Assembly: GCA_020427625.1 (NCBI GenBank)
Contig: JAGQOI010000394.1
Span: 1-5,551 of the forward strand
Length of the DNA: 5,551 nt
DNA from: Phycisphaerales bacterium
GTDB lineage: Bacteria > Planctomycetota > Phycisphaerae > Phycisphaerales > SM1A02
Direction: 5' to 3'
Part shown: piece after piece, positions 1 through 5,522 of the stretch
How the letters are laid out: the number at the start of each line of letters is the position of its first letter
Numbering within the stretch: the first letter of the stretch is position 1
The notes under the pieces: generated by a model
Databases searched by the model: none
Told to the model about the DNA's origin: nothing
What the model saw: the letters and a program-made list of their open reading frames with translations, nothing else
Program-made: the position numbers and the translations under genes

Positions 1-2
1 GT

Positions 3-413
3 CTGGACGTGTATCTCGGGGAGGGCCGGGATCGGGTGTTCGTCCGGAGTTTCAGCGTCGGCCTGGGCTCGGACAACTCGACGCCGGTCGGCCGCTTCCG
101 GCTCATGAAGAACTCGAAGACGATCAATCCGAACTGGCGGAATCCGCGGACGGGCGAGTACTTCTCGAAGGACGACCCGAAGAACCCGATAGGCGAGCAG
201 TGGATGGGCCTTGAAGGCACGGAGGAGCGGACGAAGGGCCTGCTCGGCTACGGCATTCACGGGACGATCGATCCGGGCTCGATCGGGCGCGATGCGTCGC
301 TCGGCTGCGTGCGGATGCTGCCGGCGGACGTCGCGCTGCTGTACGAGATGCTCGTCGAGGAACTGAGCACGGTGGAGATCGTCGACCCGCGCCGCTTCGC
401 CTCCTCGTCGTGA
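3..413 (+). CDS. L,D-transpeptidase (YkuD domain), C-terminal part, cut by left edge
   Basis: This is the end of a periplasmic L,D-transpeptidase, which forms 3-3 peptidoglycan cross-links or attaches proteins to peptide stems through an active-site cysteine. The YkuD signature is visible: G-I-H-G-T with its histidine codon at 258-260, then S-L-G-C-V-R with the catalytic cysteine codon at 306-308 and the arginine at 312-314. Upstream are the usual domain elements: a strand ending in a V-G-L-G turn, then T-P-V-G-R-F, then a segment rich in N-P and W residues. The frame is open to the left edge and the first residues (L-D-V-Y-L-G) look like the first strands of the domain, so the GTG at position 9 is probably internal and the N-terminus (signal peptide, perhaps LysM or another wall-binding domain) lies outside. 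The stop is TGA at 411-413. It is convergent with the porin gene that ends at 556. The family call is firm; the exact substrate cannot be read. Confidence 0.9.
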   Translation: MDVYLGEGRDRVFVRSFSVGLGSDNSTPVGRFRLMKNSKTINPNWRNPRTGEYFSKDDPKNPIGEQWMGLEGTEERTKGLLGYGIHGTIDPGSIGRDASLGCVRMLPADVALLYEMLVEELSTVEIVDPRRFASSS

Positions 414-555
414 TCACACCGTCGTGATGCCGGACGCCATCCCATGGGATGATGCCGCGGCGTGATCCCGGACGCGATCCCCTCGCGCGGCGTTGCGACG
501 GTTCTGATGGCACCCCGGGATGCCGCGGGCGGGCGGGCGACGGATCAGAACAGCA
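414..555. repeat. Repeat-rich spacer between convergent genes
   Basis: This 142-bp gap separates the stops of the transpeptidase (+) and the first porin (-). It holds CATCCCATGGGATG at 438-451, a perfect 14-nt palindrome. It also has a 23-bp imperfect direct repeat (421-443 and 459-481, 20 of 23 identical, period 38 bp), GATGCCGCGG repeated at 451-460 and 519-528, and an 8-bp inverted repeat GTTCTGAT/ATCAGAAC with arms at 501-508 and 544-551. No good T-run follows any stem on either strand, so these are not textbook intrinsic terminators. They could still form 3'-end structures for the two convergent transcripts. No protein or RNA gene is recognisable here. Confidence 0.5.
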
Positions 556-565
556 TCAGAACAGC
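544..565. repeat. 11-bp perfect tandem duplication over the porin stop codon
   Basis: ATCAGAACAGC occurs twice head to tail, at 544-554 and 555-565. The right copy contains the reverse complement of the porin's last codons (Leu-Phe-stop). The left copy lies just past the stop. Eleven is not a multiple of three, but the extra copy falls after the TGA and so leaves the protein end intact. This looks like slipped-strand duplication. The left copy also supplies the right arm of the inverted repeat with 501-508. Confidence 0.7.
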
Positions 566-2004
566 AATTGGAACTGGAGTCGGAAGGCGACCTGCGGTTC
601 GTCGCCTCGGTTGTCGGGTCGCGTGCCGGCGATCTCGGAGTCCCACAGGAAGTGGACGGACGTGAGGGCGACGAGGACGTCGGCGGACAGCTTGAGGTCG
701 TGTCCGTCGATGTAGTAGTTGGCGCCGAGGGTTGCGAGTCCGTAGACGGGATAGTCGACGCCGCGCTGGTCGATGGTGCCCCATTCGTAGCGGGCGTAGA
801 GTTCGACCTTGGGCGCGATGTAGAGGCCGCCCTGGATGGTGGCGCCGAAGAACTGGATCTGTCCGAGGGACGCGGTGTCGGCGACCTCGTAGAAGGCGGA
901 GGCGAAGAGGCTGGCGCCGCCCCATTCGGCGGAGGCGTCGATGGTGTAGGCCTGCCATCGTGCTTCATCGCGGATGCCGGCGACGTTGCCGTACTCGGTT
1001 TCCTGGACGTGGAGTCCGGCGCCGACGAGGAGGCCGAACTCCTCGCCGAGCGGGCTCGTGAAGTCCTCGAACTGTCGCCAGGATCCCGCGGCGAGGAATT
1101 CGACGCGGGTGGTGGCGGAGTATTCGGAGTCGGGGGACAGCGCGCCGGTGTTCTGGGGCGTCGTGCGGACGAGCGAGCCGGTGTTGCCGAGCTGGTCGTT
1201 GCCGCCGTCGGAGACGGCGAGCGACCACGCCCACATGCTGTCGCGGTACTCGAGTTCGACGCCCTGGCTGAGTCCGACGTTGAGCGACTCGTTGATGGCC
1301 GAGCGTTCGACGGTGAGTTGGCGCGAGCCGGGCACGAGTTCCTCGCGGTTGAACGGCAGCTTGAACTGGCCGGCGCGGAGGCTCCACTCGTTGGTGAGCT
1401 GGTAGCGGATCCAGGCTTCGTTGAGCCGGAGCTCGCCGCCGCTGTCGCTCGACTGGCCGTTCGTGCCGCCGGAGTTGCGGGGATCGCCGGTGTTCAGTCG
1501 ATCGAACGCGCCTTCGATCTTGTAGGTGAGTTCGGGGTTGAAGACGTGTCCGCGGAAGATGAGATGGGTGCGCGTGTTCTCGAAGCCGTAGCGGTAGCGA
1601 TCGGGCTGTTCGATGCGGTTGAAGACGAAGCGCAACTGCATCTGTCCGGAGAGTTCGAGGAGGAACCGACCGTCGGGACTGCCGAGGAAGAAGTGGTCGT
1701 CCCATCCGGCGGTGAGTCCGTCGGCGCGATGGGCGGCGCGGAGGTCGGCATCGCTGACGATGTCGGTGACGAGTCGTCGGAGTTCCGCGGCTCGTTCCTC
1801 GTTGACCCAGGCATCGGGTTCGAGTTGGGAGAGTCGGGTCTGCAACTCGTGGTTCTGTCGGACGACGTCGTCGAGGACGCGTTTCACATCATCGAGTTCG
1901 GTCCGCAGGGAGTCGGGATCGTCGGGCGATGCGACGACGGGTCCGGCGATCGCGAGGGCGCCGAGCGTGGCACCGAGGGCGATGGATCGAAGGTGATGAA
2001 GCAC
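556..2004 (-). CDS. Outer-membrane porin, phosphate-selective porin O/P-like (Porin_O_P type)
   Basis: This encodes a predicted 482-residue outer-membrane beta-barrel that lets small solutes through. The start is the GTG at 2004-2002. AAGGAGG lies 6 nt upstream, and the product then opens with a compact signal peptide (basic start, hydrophobic core at about 7-22, cleavage after V-V-A at 25). An ATG 24 nt further upstream (2028) is in frame but has no ribosome site. Next come a polar coiled-coil-like stretch (about 30-61), a module starting W-V-N-E-E-R-A-A (66-90), G-W-D-D-H-F-F-L-G-S-P-D-G-R (about 100-113), and alternating aromatic/polar beta strands with G-Q-F-K-L-P-F at 212-218, as in the OprP/OprO family. 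The protein ends in Phe, the usual BamA-recognised C-terminus. It is clearly paralogous to the porin at 2291-3604 but about 45 residues longer, with extra loop sequence near 170-192 (Gly/Ser/Asn-rich) and near 268-290. A terminator separates the two, so it is probably transcribed on its own. Substrate is unknown; the family name does not prove phosphate selectivity. Confidence 0.9.
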   Translation of the reverse strand: MLHHLRSIALGATLGALAIAGPVVASPDDPDSLRTELDDVKRVLDDVVRQNHELQTRLSQLEPDAWVNEERAAELRRLVTDIVSDADLRAAHRADGLTAGWDDHFFLGSPDGRFLLELSGQMQLRFVFNRIEQPDRYRYGFENTRTHLIFRGHVFNPELTYKIEGAFDRLNTGDPRNSGGTNGQSSDSGGELRLNEAWIRYQLTNEWSLRAGQFKLPFNREELVPGSRQLTVERSAINESLNVGLSQGVELEYRDSMWAWSLAVSDGGNDQLGNTGSLVRTTPQNTGALSPDSEYSATTRVEFLAAGSWRQFEDFTSPLGEEFGLLVGAGLHVQETEYGNVAGIRDEARWQAYTIDASAEWGGASLFASAFYEVADTASLGQIQFFGATIQGGLYIAPKVELYARYEWGTIDQRGVDYPVYGLATLGANYYIDGHDLKLSADVLVALTSVHFLWDSEIAGTRPDNRGDEPQVAFRLQFQLLF

Positions 2005-2010
2005 GCCGAG

Positions 2011-2017
2011 CCTCCTT
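2011..2017 (-). promoter_or_regulatory. Shine-Dalgarno sequence that decides the GTG start of the first porin
   Basis: On the minus strand AAGGAGG (2017 to 2011) is followed by the 6-nt spacer CTCGGC and then GTG (2004-2002). This is a near-ideal anti-SD match at near-ideal spacing. The competing in-frame ATG at 2028 and the ATG at 2217 have no purine-rich site before them, and both would put Arg-rich, unsignal-like sequence before the signal peptide. Confidence 0.8.
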
Positions 2018-2158
2018 GCGAGCGTCATGGAATCGGGCACATGGCGACGGTCACCGGCACCGGTCGCGGGGACCTCCGCACGCAGTGTATCGGCAGGCGG
2101 CGTCGGGCGCGTGCAGAACGGGCGCGGGAGGCATCGGGAGCGGGTCCCGGCGGCGGGC

Positions 2159-2195
2159 AAAACGAGACCGACCGACCCCTGGGGGTCGGTCGGTC
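2159..2195 (-). terminator. Intrinsic terminator of the second porin gene
   Basis: A 14-bp perfect inverted repeat has arms GACCGACCGACCCC at 2166-2179 and GGGGTCGGTCGGTC at 2182-2195, with a minimal 2-nt loop that probably opens to 4. Read on the minus strand, the stem is followed by TCG and then TTTT (2162-2159). Strong GC stem plus U-run is the classic Rho-independent form. It starts about 95 nt past the stop at 2291 and lies before the start of the first porin, so it should mostly separate the two transcripts. No U-run follows on the plus strand. Confidence 0.8.
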
Positions 2196-2290
2196 GTCTG
2201 AACGTCGAAGGGACCATCCGAGGCCCCGTTCACGGGTGGATGAGTCGTGTGCGTCCAGAGGTTCGATCAGCAGGGCTGACCGGACGGTGA

Positions 2291-3604
2291 TCAGAACAGG
2301 AGCTGGAGCTGCGTCTTGATGACGTACTCGGAGTCGTTGGTCGTCGGCGTGGTGCGCCAATCCTTGGTGGCATCGGCGAAGGTCGCGGTGACGCCGTCGA
2401 GGGCGAAGCCCACGTCGGTGGTCCACTTGACCTGGTGCTTGGCGAAGTACTTGTTGATGCCGACGGTGATGATCATGAGCTCATCAGCCGCGGTGTCGTC
2501 ATCGCCGTACTCGAAGCGACCGAAGAGCTCGGTGTCCTCGGCGAGGTTGATGCCGCCCTGAACGACGAAGCCGTACTGATCGGCATTCGTGCCGCCGTTC
2601 ACGTCGAGCGAACGGTAGACGAAGTAGCCGGCGGCGTTCCAGCCGCCACCCTCGATCTGGGCATCGATGGTCGCGATGAAGGTCTCGGTCTCGGTCGCGG
2701 CGGTGCCGTATTCGCCGCTCTGGTAGTGCAGCGCACCACCGATGAGCGCGCCGTACTCTTCGCCGTTCCAGCTCGTGTAGTCCTGGAACTGCTCCCAGGT
2801 ACCGGCGGCGAGGAACTCGCCACGAGCCGTGAAGGACCACTCGGTGTCATAGACGAGCGCGCCGGTGTTGGACGTCGCGGCACCGTCGTTGAACGAGGCG
2901 ACCATCCGCCACTGGTCCGTCTCGTACGCCACGGCGATGCCCTGGGTACGACCCCCACCGAAGGTCGACTCGATGAGCGAGCGATCGACGGCGAGCTGGT
3001 GACCACTGAAGATGAGGGTCTCGCGGAGGAGCGGCGCCTTGAACTGGCCGACGGTGACCGACCAGCCGTTCTCGAGGTCCTTCGTGACGTAGGCGTCCTG
3101 GAGGACACCGGTGGTCACCGCGTTGCCGTAGTTCAGCTGGATCATGTACTGCCAGGTCGGATCGACGACGTGGCCGGAGAAGAACAGCTGCGTGTTGGGA
3201 AGGACGAAGCCCGCCCGGTACTGGTCGGGTCCGTTCTCCGTGTAGTTGAACGCGTAGCGGGTCTGGATCTGTCCGGCCAGGTTCAGACGGAAGTTGCCGT
3301 CGGGGCTGGCGAGGAAGAATCCGTTGTCCCAGCCGGCGCCGGCACCGGACTGAAGCAGGCTCGCGCGAGTGTCGGCGTCCGCGAGAACGTCGTTCACCAG
3401 GCCACGAATCTGCGTCGCACGCTGCTCGGTCAGCCAGTTGTCGGTCTCCGAAGCGCTCATCCGGGCCACCTCGGCGCGGAGCTGAGCCACCTCGATGCGC
3501 AGGTCCTCATTGACGGTGTCGGTCGTGACGTCGGCAAGGGTCGTCGCCCCGAACGACAACGTCACGGCGCTTGCAAGAAAGCCCGCACGTTTGATGGAGT
3601 TCAT
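2291..3604 (-). CDS. Outer-membrane porin, phosphate-selective porin O/P-like, paralogue
   Basis: This encodes a 437-residue beta-barrel porin of the outer membrane. The ATG at 3604 is preceded by AAGGAGAG (3619-3612), and the protein starts with a clear signal peptide (M-N-S-I-K-R, hydrophobic 8-22, cleavage after T-L-A at 24). Next are a short coiled-coil-like segment (about 31-51), the module N-W-L-T-E-Q-R-A-T (56-64) running through A-D-A-D-T-R-A-S-L-L (75-84), then G-F-F-L-A-S-P-D-G-N-F-R-L (95-107), G-Q-I-Q-T-R-Y (111-117) and the family-like V-G-Q-F-K-A-P-L-L-R-E (185-195). The C-terminus Q-L-Q-L-L-F ends in Phe, as expected for BamA-dependent folding. It shares long conserved blocks with the porin at 556-2004, such as E-F-L-A-A-G-[TS]-W-x-Q-F-[QE]-D-[YF]-T-S. 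Its own leader (3605-3716) and terminator (2159-2195) point to a monocistronic unit. Its codon choice looks strongly biased to C- and G-ending codons (for example ACC for Thr), which may mean high expression; this was judged by eye only. The substrate is unknown. Confidence 0.92.
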   Translation of the reverse strand: MNSIKRAGFLASAVTLSFGATTLADVTTDTVNEDLRIEVAQLRAEVARMSASETDNWLTEQRATQIRGLVNDVLADADTRASLLQSGAGAGWDNGFFLASPDGNFRLNLAGQIQTRYAFNYTENGPDQYRAGFVLPNTQLFFSGHVVDPTWQYMIQLNYGNAVTTGVLQDAYVTKDLENGWSVTVGQFKAPLLRETLIFSGHQLAVDRSLIESTFGGGRTQGIAVAYETDQWRMVASFNDGAATSNTGALVYDTEWSFTARGEFLAAGTWEQFQDYTSWNGEEYGALIGGALHYQSGEYGTAATETETFIATIDAQIEGGGWNAAGYFVYRSLDVNGGTNADQYGFVVQGGINLAEDTELFGRFEYGDDDTAADELMIITVGINKYFAKHQVKWTTDVGFALDGVTATFADATKDWRTTPTTNDSEYVIKTQLQLLF

Positions 3605-3611
3605 GTATCGA

Positions 3612-3619
3612 CTCTCCTT
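3612..3619 (-). promoter_or_regulatory. Ribosome binding site of the second porin
   Basis: On the minus strand AAGGAGAG runs from 3619 to 3612, and its AAGGAG core ends 9 nt before the ATG at 3604. This fixes the start, in agreement with the signal peptide that follows. Confidence 0.8.
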
Positions 3620-3624
3620 AGTAG

Positions 3625-3657
3625 GGACGCCATCCTCACGTCAGGATGCTCACGTCC
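3625..3657 (-). promoter_or_regulatory. Two-tier hairpin in the leader of the second porin
   Basis: In the predicted mRNA, an outer 5-bp stem (GGACG at 3657-3653 with CGTCC at 3629-3625) encloses an inner 6-bp stem (CATCCT at 3648-3643 with AGGATG at 3636-3631) with a 6-nt loop. The asymmetric internal bulge is TGAG on one side and a single G on the other. The structure ends 5 nt before the AAGGAGAG ribosome site, so it leaves that site free. It could stabilise the mRNA end or affect ribosome standby. The pairing is read directly; any function is inferred. Confidence 0.45.
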
Positions 3658-3956
3658 GCTCTGTTCATCCACCCGTCCGCACGATCCCGCACCCACAAAG
3701 CGCGGAACGGACGTGAAGCAACACTATCGGCCAATCCCGGCCGAGTGATTGAAAGGCGGGATGATACCGATTTGCCAAATGGGGGAGGGCCTTTCGGACA
3801 ATTCGCGCTAAATTTCTCGAACCACCAGCCGGGAACAACCCCGAAAAGGCACCGCAAAGCCCTGCAAAACCGGATGTTGCCATCGAATCAAATGGTGTCG
3901 ATGCATGGTCGGATCGAGGTGGAATCCGGGCCCGAATCGACGCCCAAATTTTCGAC

Positions 3957-3965
3957 TTATCCACA
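3957..3965 (+). promoter_or_regulatory. Perfect DnaA box (TTATCCACA)
   Basis: TTATCCACA matches the TTATNCACA consensus exactly. It follows an AT-rich run (AAATTTT at 3946-3952) just past the end of radA. I found no second clear box in the window, so this is not an origin by itself. It might be a DnaA-regulated promoter site, a DnaA titration site, or chance. Confidence 0.4.
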
Positions 3966-3988
3966 GTCGCGGCGCGATTCGAGGTGAT

Positions 3989-5461
3989 TCAGCCCCGGCG
4001 ACGACGCGTCGACGACGCCGAACCACCCCCCGACGACGACACGTCCAGGCCGTCGATCGCGTCCGAAACCGTGTCCGCCGCCTCGATCGACAGACCCGGA
4101 ATCCGTACCGTCCCCGCGCCGCCGCGACCGACGAGCAGTCGCGTGAACCCCAATCGCGCGGCTTCGCGCGCCCGCGCCTCCAACTGATGCACCGGCCGCA
4201 CCTCCCCGCCCAGACCGATCTCCCCCACCACCGCCGTCCCCGACGGAACGGCACGACGCAGATGGGCGCCGGCGATCGCGAGGGCGATCGCCAGGTCGGC
4301 GGCCGGTTCGGTGACCTTCATCCCGCCCATGGAGGACACGAACACGTCCTGATCCGCCAGCCGCAGGCCGCCGTGCTTCTCGAGAACGGCGACCAGCATC
4401 GCGAGTCGGCTCGTGTCGAGTCCGGAGACCTTGCGCTTGGCGGCGCCGAGGATGCCGGTCGCGGTGAGGGCCTGGATTTCGGCGAGAAGCGTGCGGGTTC
4501 CGTGCACGGCGGGACAGATGACGGCGCCGGGTCGGGTGGGCAGGGATCGATCGAGGAGCGCGCCGGCGTCGGCGAGTTCGCGGAGTCCGTGTCCGGTCAT
4601 CTCGAAGAGCCCGACTTCGAGGGTGGTGCCGAAGCGGTTCTTGATGCCACGCACGATGCGATACGCATGGTGCCGATCGCCTTCGAAGGAGAGGACGGCA
4701 TCGACGAGGTGTTCGAGCAGTCGCGGTCCGGCGAGCTGGCCGTCCTTGGTGACGTGTCCGACGAGGAGAATGGCCATGCCGGAGACCTTGGCGAGGTAGA
4801 CGAGGTCGGTGCAGCAGCGTCGGATCTGGGTGACGGATCCGGGCGACGCCTCGAGGTCGGGCTTGAAGACCATCTGGATGGAGTCGAGCACCATGACCGC
4901 GGGTCGGACCTGGCGAGCCTGCTCGACGACGCGCGGGAGGCTCGTGTCGGCGAGGACGAAGAGGTCGGCGAGGCCGTCGAGCCCGCCGCCCGGTTCATGC
5001 TCGAAGAGTCGTTCGGCGCGAAGTCGGGTCTGGACGGCGGATTCCTCGCTCGTCACGTAGAGGACGCGCCGGCCTCCGGCGGCGAGTCGTCCCGCGGCCT
5101 GGAGGAGCAGGGTGGACTTGCCGATGCCGGGGTCGCCGCCGAGGAGGACGACGGAGCCGGGCACGAGGCCGCCGCCGAGGACGCGGTCGAACTCGGCAAC
5201 GCCGGTGGGGAGTCGGGCGACGTCGACGGTCTCGATGTCGGGAAGGGCGGTCGCCTTGACGACGGGCGCGGCACCGGCGGGATCGACCCAGATCTCGGCG
5301 ACGCCGCCGTGAGCCGCGCCGGAGGCGGCTGTAGCGGCGGCGGGCGGTTCGCGGAAGGATTCGAGGGTATCCCAGGTGCCGCAGTCGGGACATCGTCCGT
5401 TCCAGCGTGGGTGGGTGGCGCCGCAGGCGGAGCAGAGGAAGACGGTTCGGGTCTTGGCCAT
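3989..5461 (-). CDS. radA: DNA repair protein RadA (Sms), complete
   Basis: RadA is a RecA-like hexameric ATPase that drives branch migration of recombination intermediates with RecA during repair. All diagnostic parts of the 490-residue product are present. There is an N-terminal C4 zinc finger (Cys10, Cys13, Cys24, Cys27), Walker A G-G-D-P-G-I-G-K-S-T at 108-117, S-E-E at 138-140 and Walker B V-M-V-L-D-S at 189-194. The RadA-specific K-N-R-F-G is at 274-278, followed by a Lon-protease-like C-terminal domain with E-P-A-A-D-L-A at 385-391 and G-E-I-G-L-G-G-E at 413-420. Length is slightly above the usual 450-460 because of a low-complexity tail: Ser/Gly-rich at about 475-484, then four arginines and a final glycine. 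The start M-A-K is typical of the family; GGAG lies 11 nt upstream, a weak and long-spaced ribosome site. It stands apart from the porins by a 384-bp gap, so it is not expected to share their operon. No sign of truncation. Confidence 0.97.
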   Translation of the reverse strand: MAKTRTVFLCSACGATHPRWNGRCPDCGTWDTLESFREPPAAATAASGAAHGGVAEIWVDPAGAAPVVKATALPDIETVDVARLPTGVAEFDRVLGGGLVPGSVVLLGGDPGIGKSTLLLQAAGRLAAGGRRVLYVTSEESAVQTRLRAERLFEHEPGGGLDGLADLFVLADTSLPRVVEQARQVRPAVMVLDSIQMVFKPDLEASPGSVTQIRRCCTDLVYLAKVSGMAILLVGHVTKDGQLAGPRLLEHLVDAVLSFEGDRHHAYRIVRGIKNRFGTTLEVGLFEMTGHGLRELADAGALLDRSLPTRPGAVICPAVHGTRTLLAEIQALTATGILGAAKRKVSGLDTSRLAMLVAVLEKHGGLRLADQDVFVSSMGGMKVTEPAADLAIALAIAGAHLRRAVPSGTAVVGEIGLGGEVRPVHQLEARAREAARLGFTRLLVGRGGAGTVRIPGLSIEAADTVSDAIDGLDVSSSGGGSASSTRRRRG

Positions 5462-5492
5462 GGTCGAGCGGGCTCCGGAGACGATCCTATCC

Positions 5493-5522
5493 TTATTACT
5501 ACAGCGCTCACGGTGATGTCAC
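5493..5522 (-). promoter_or_regulatory. Candidate sigma-70-type promoter of radA
   Basis: On the minus strand GTGACA (5522-5517, five of six to TTGACA) is followed after 18 nt by TAATAA (5498-5493, four of six to TATAAT). This lies about 30 bp upstream of the radA start at 5461, in a short AT-rich patch (TAGTAATAAGGATAGGAT) within GC-rich DNA. Spacing and position fit, but it is a prediction from consensus only, and group-specific promoter rules may differ. Confidence 0.45.

Larger units (their letters stand above)
2005..2290. other. Spacer between the two porin genes
   Basis: This 286-bp gap holds the terminator of the second porin (2159-2195) and, closer to 2004, the leader of the first porin. 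A weak minus-strand -10-like TACACT lies at 2089-2084, but no convincing -35 sits at the right distance, so no promoter is called. Small inverted repeats are present at 2053-2064 (ACCGG-CA-CCGGT) and 2267-2279 (TCAGC-AGG-GCTGA). Their stems are only 5 bp and they carry little weight in GC-rich DNA. I see no gene. Confidence 0.5.
3605..3988. other. 384-bp spacer between radA and the second porin
   Basis: This is the least GC-rich part of the window (several 60-base lines are close to half GC by eye). It must hold the promoter of the porin at 2291-3604. From the porin side it contains the leader hairpin (3625-3657) and a 9-bp inverted repeat TCACGTCCG/CGGACGTGA (3650-3658 and 3708-3716). Further on are an inverted repeat TCGGCC-6 nt-GGCCGA (3727-3744), the odd palindrome ATTTGCCAAAT (3770-3780) and a perfect DnaA box (3957-3965). 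A minus-strand GATAGT at 3728-3723 could be a -10 element overlapping the 3727-3744 repeat, but the expected -35 position (CAATCA) is poor. No convincing gene is present; a 99-codon open frame at 3665-3964 (-) has neither family-like sequence nor a ribosome site. Confidence 0.55.

Noticed and set aside
2053..2064. ACCGG-CA-CCGGT inverted repeat as an operator or terminator
   Set aside because: The stem is 5 bp with a 2-nt loop and no U-run, common by chance in DNA this GC-rich.
556..2217. Longer version of the first porin starting at 2217
   Set aside because: The added residues are Arg/Pro-rich, are encoded across the terminator hairpin (2166-2195), and would bury the signal peptide; the GTG at 2004 has the strong ribosome site.
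520..2319. Very long open frame on the plus strand opposite the first porin
   Set aside because: It is the mirror of a GC-rich gene with strong third-position bias. Its translation is monotonous (Glu/Val/Gly/Asp-rich), has no family-like motif, and crosses the repeat region and terminator.
2435..3748. Long open frame on the plus strand opposite the second porin
   Set aside because: Same effect: antisense to a well-supported porin, low-complexity Val/Glu/Arg/Gly composition, no ribosome site or domain, and it runs through the porin leader.
3665..3964. 99-codon open frame on the minus strand in the radA-porin spacer
   Set aside because: No ribosome site before its ATG, no recognisable motif or membrane or signal segment of note, and it overlaps the inverted repeats expected to be regulatory.
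3957..3965. Replication origin at the DnaA box
   Set aside because: A single box with no cluster, no dnaA or dnaN neighbour and no long AT-rich unwinding region does not support an origin.
3967..3977. TCGCG-G-CGCGA as the radA terminator
   Set aside because: The stem is only 5 bp with a 1-nt loop. On the minus strand the next T-rich stretch (AAAATTT) is some 17 nt further on, too far for an intrinsic terminator.
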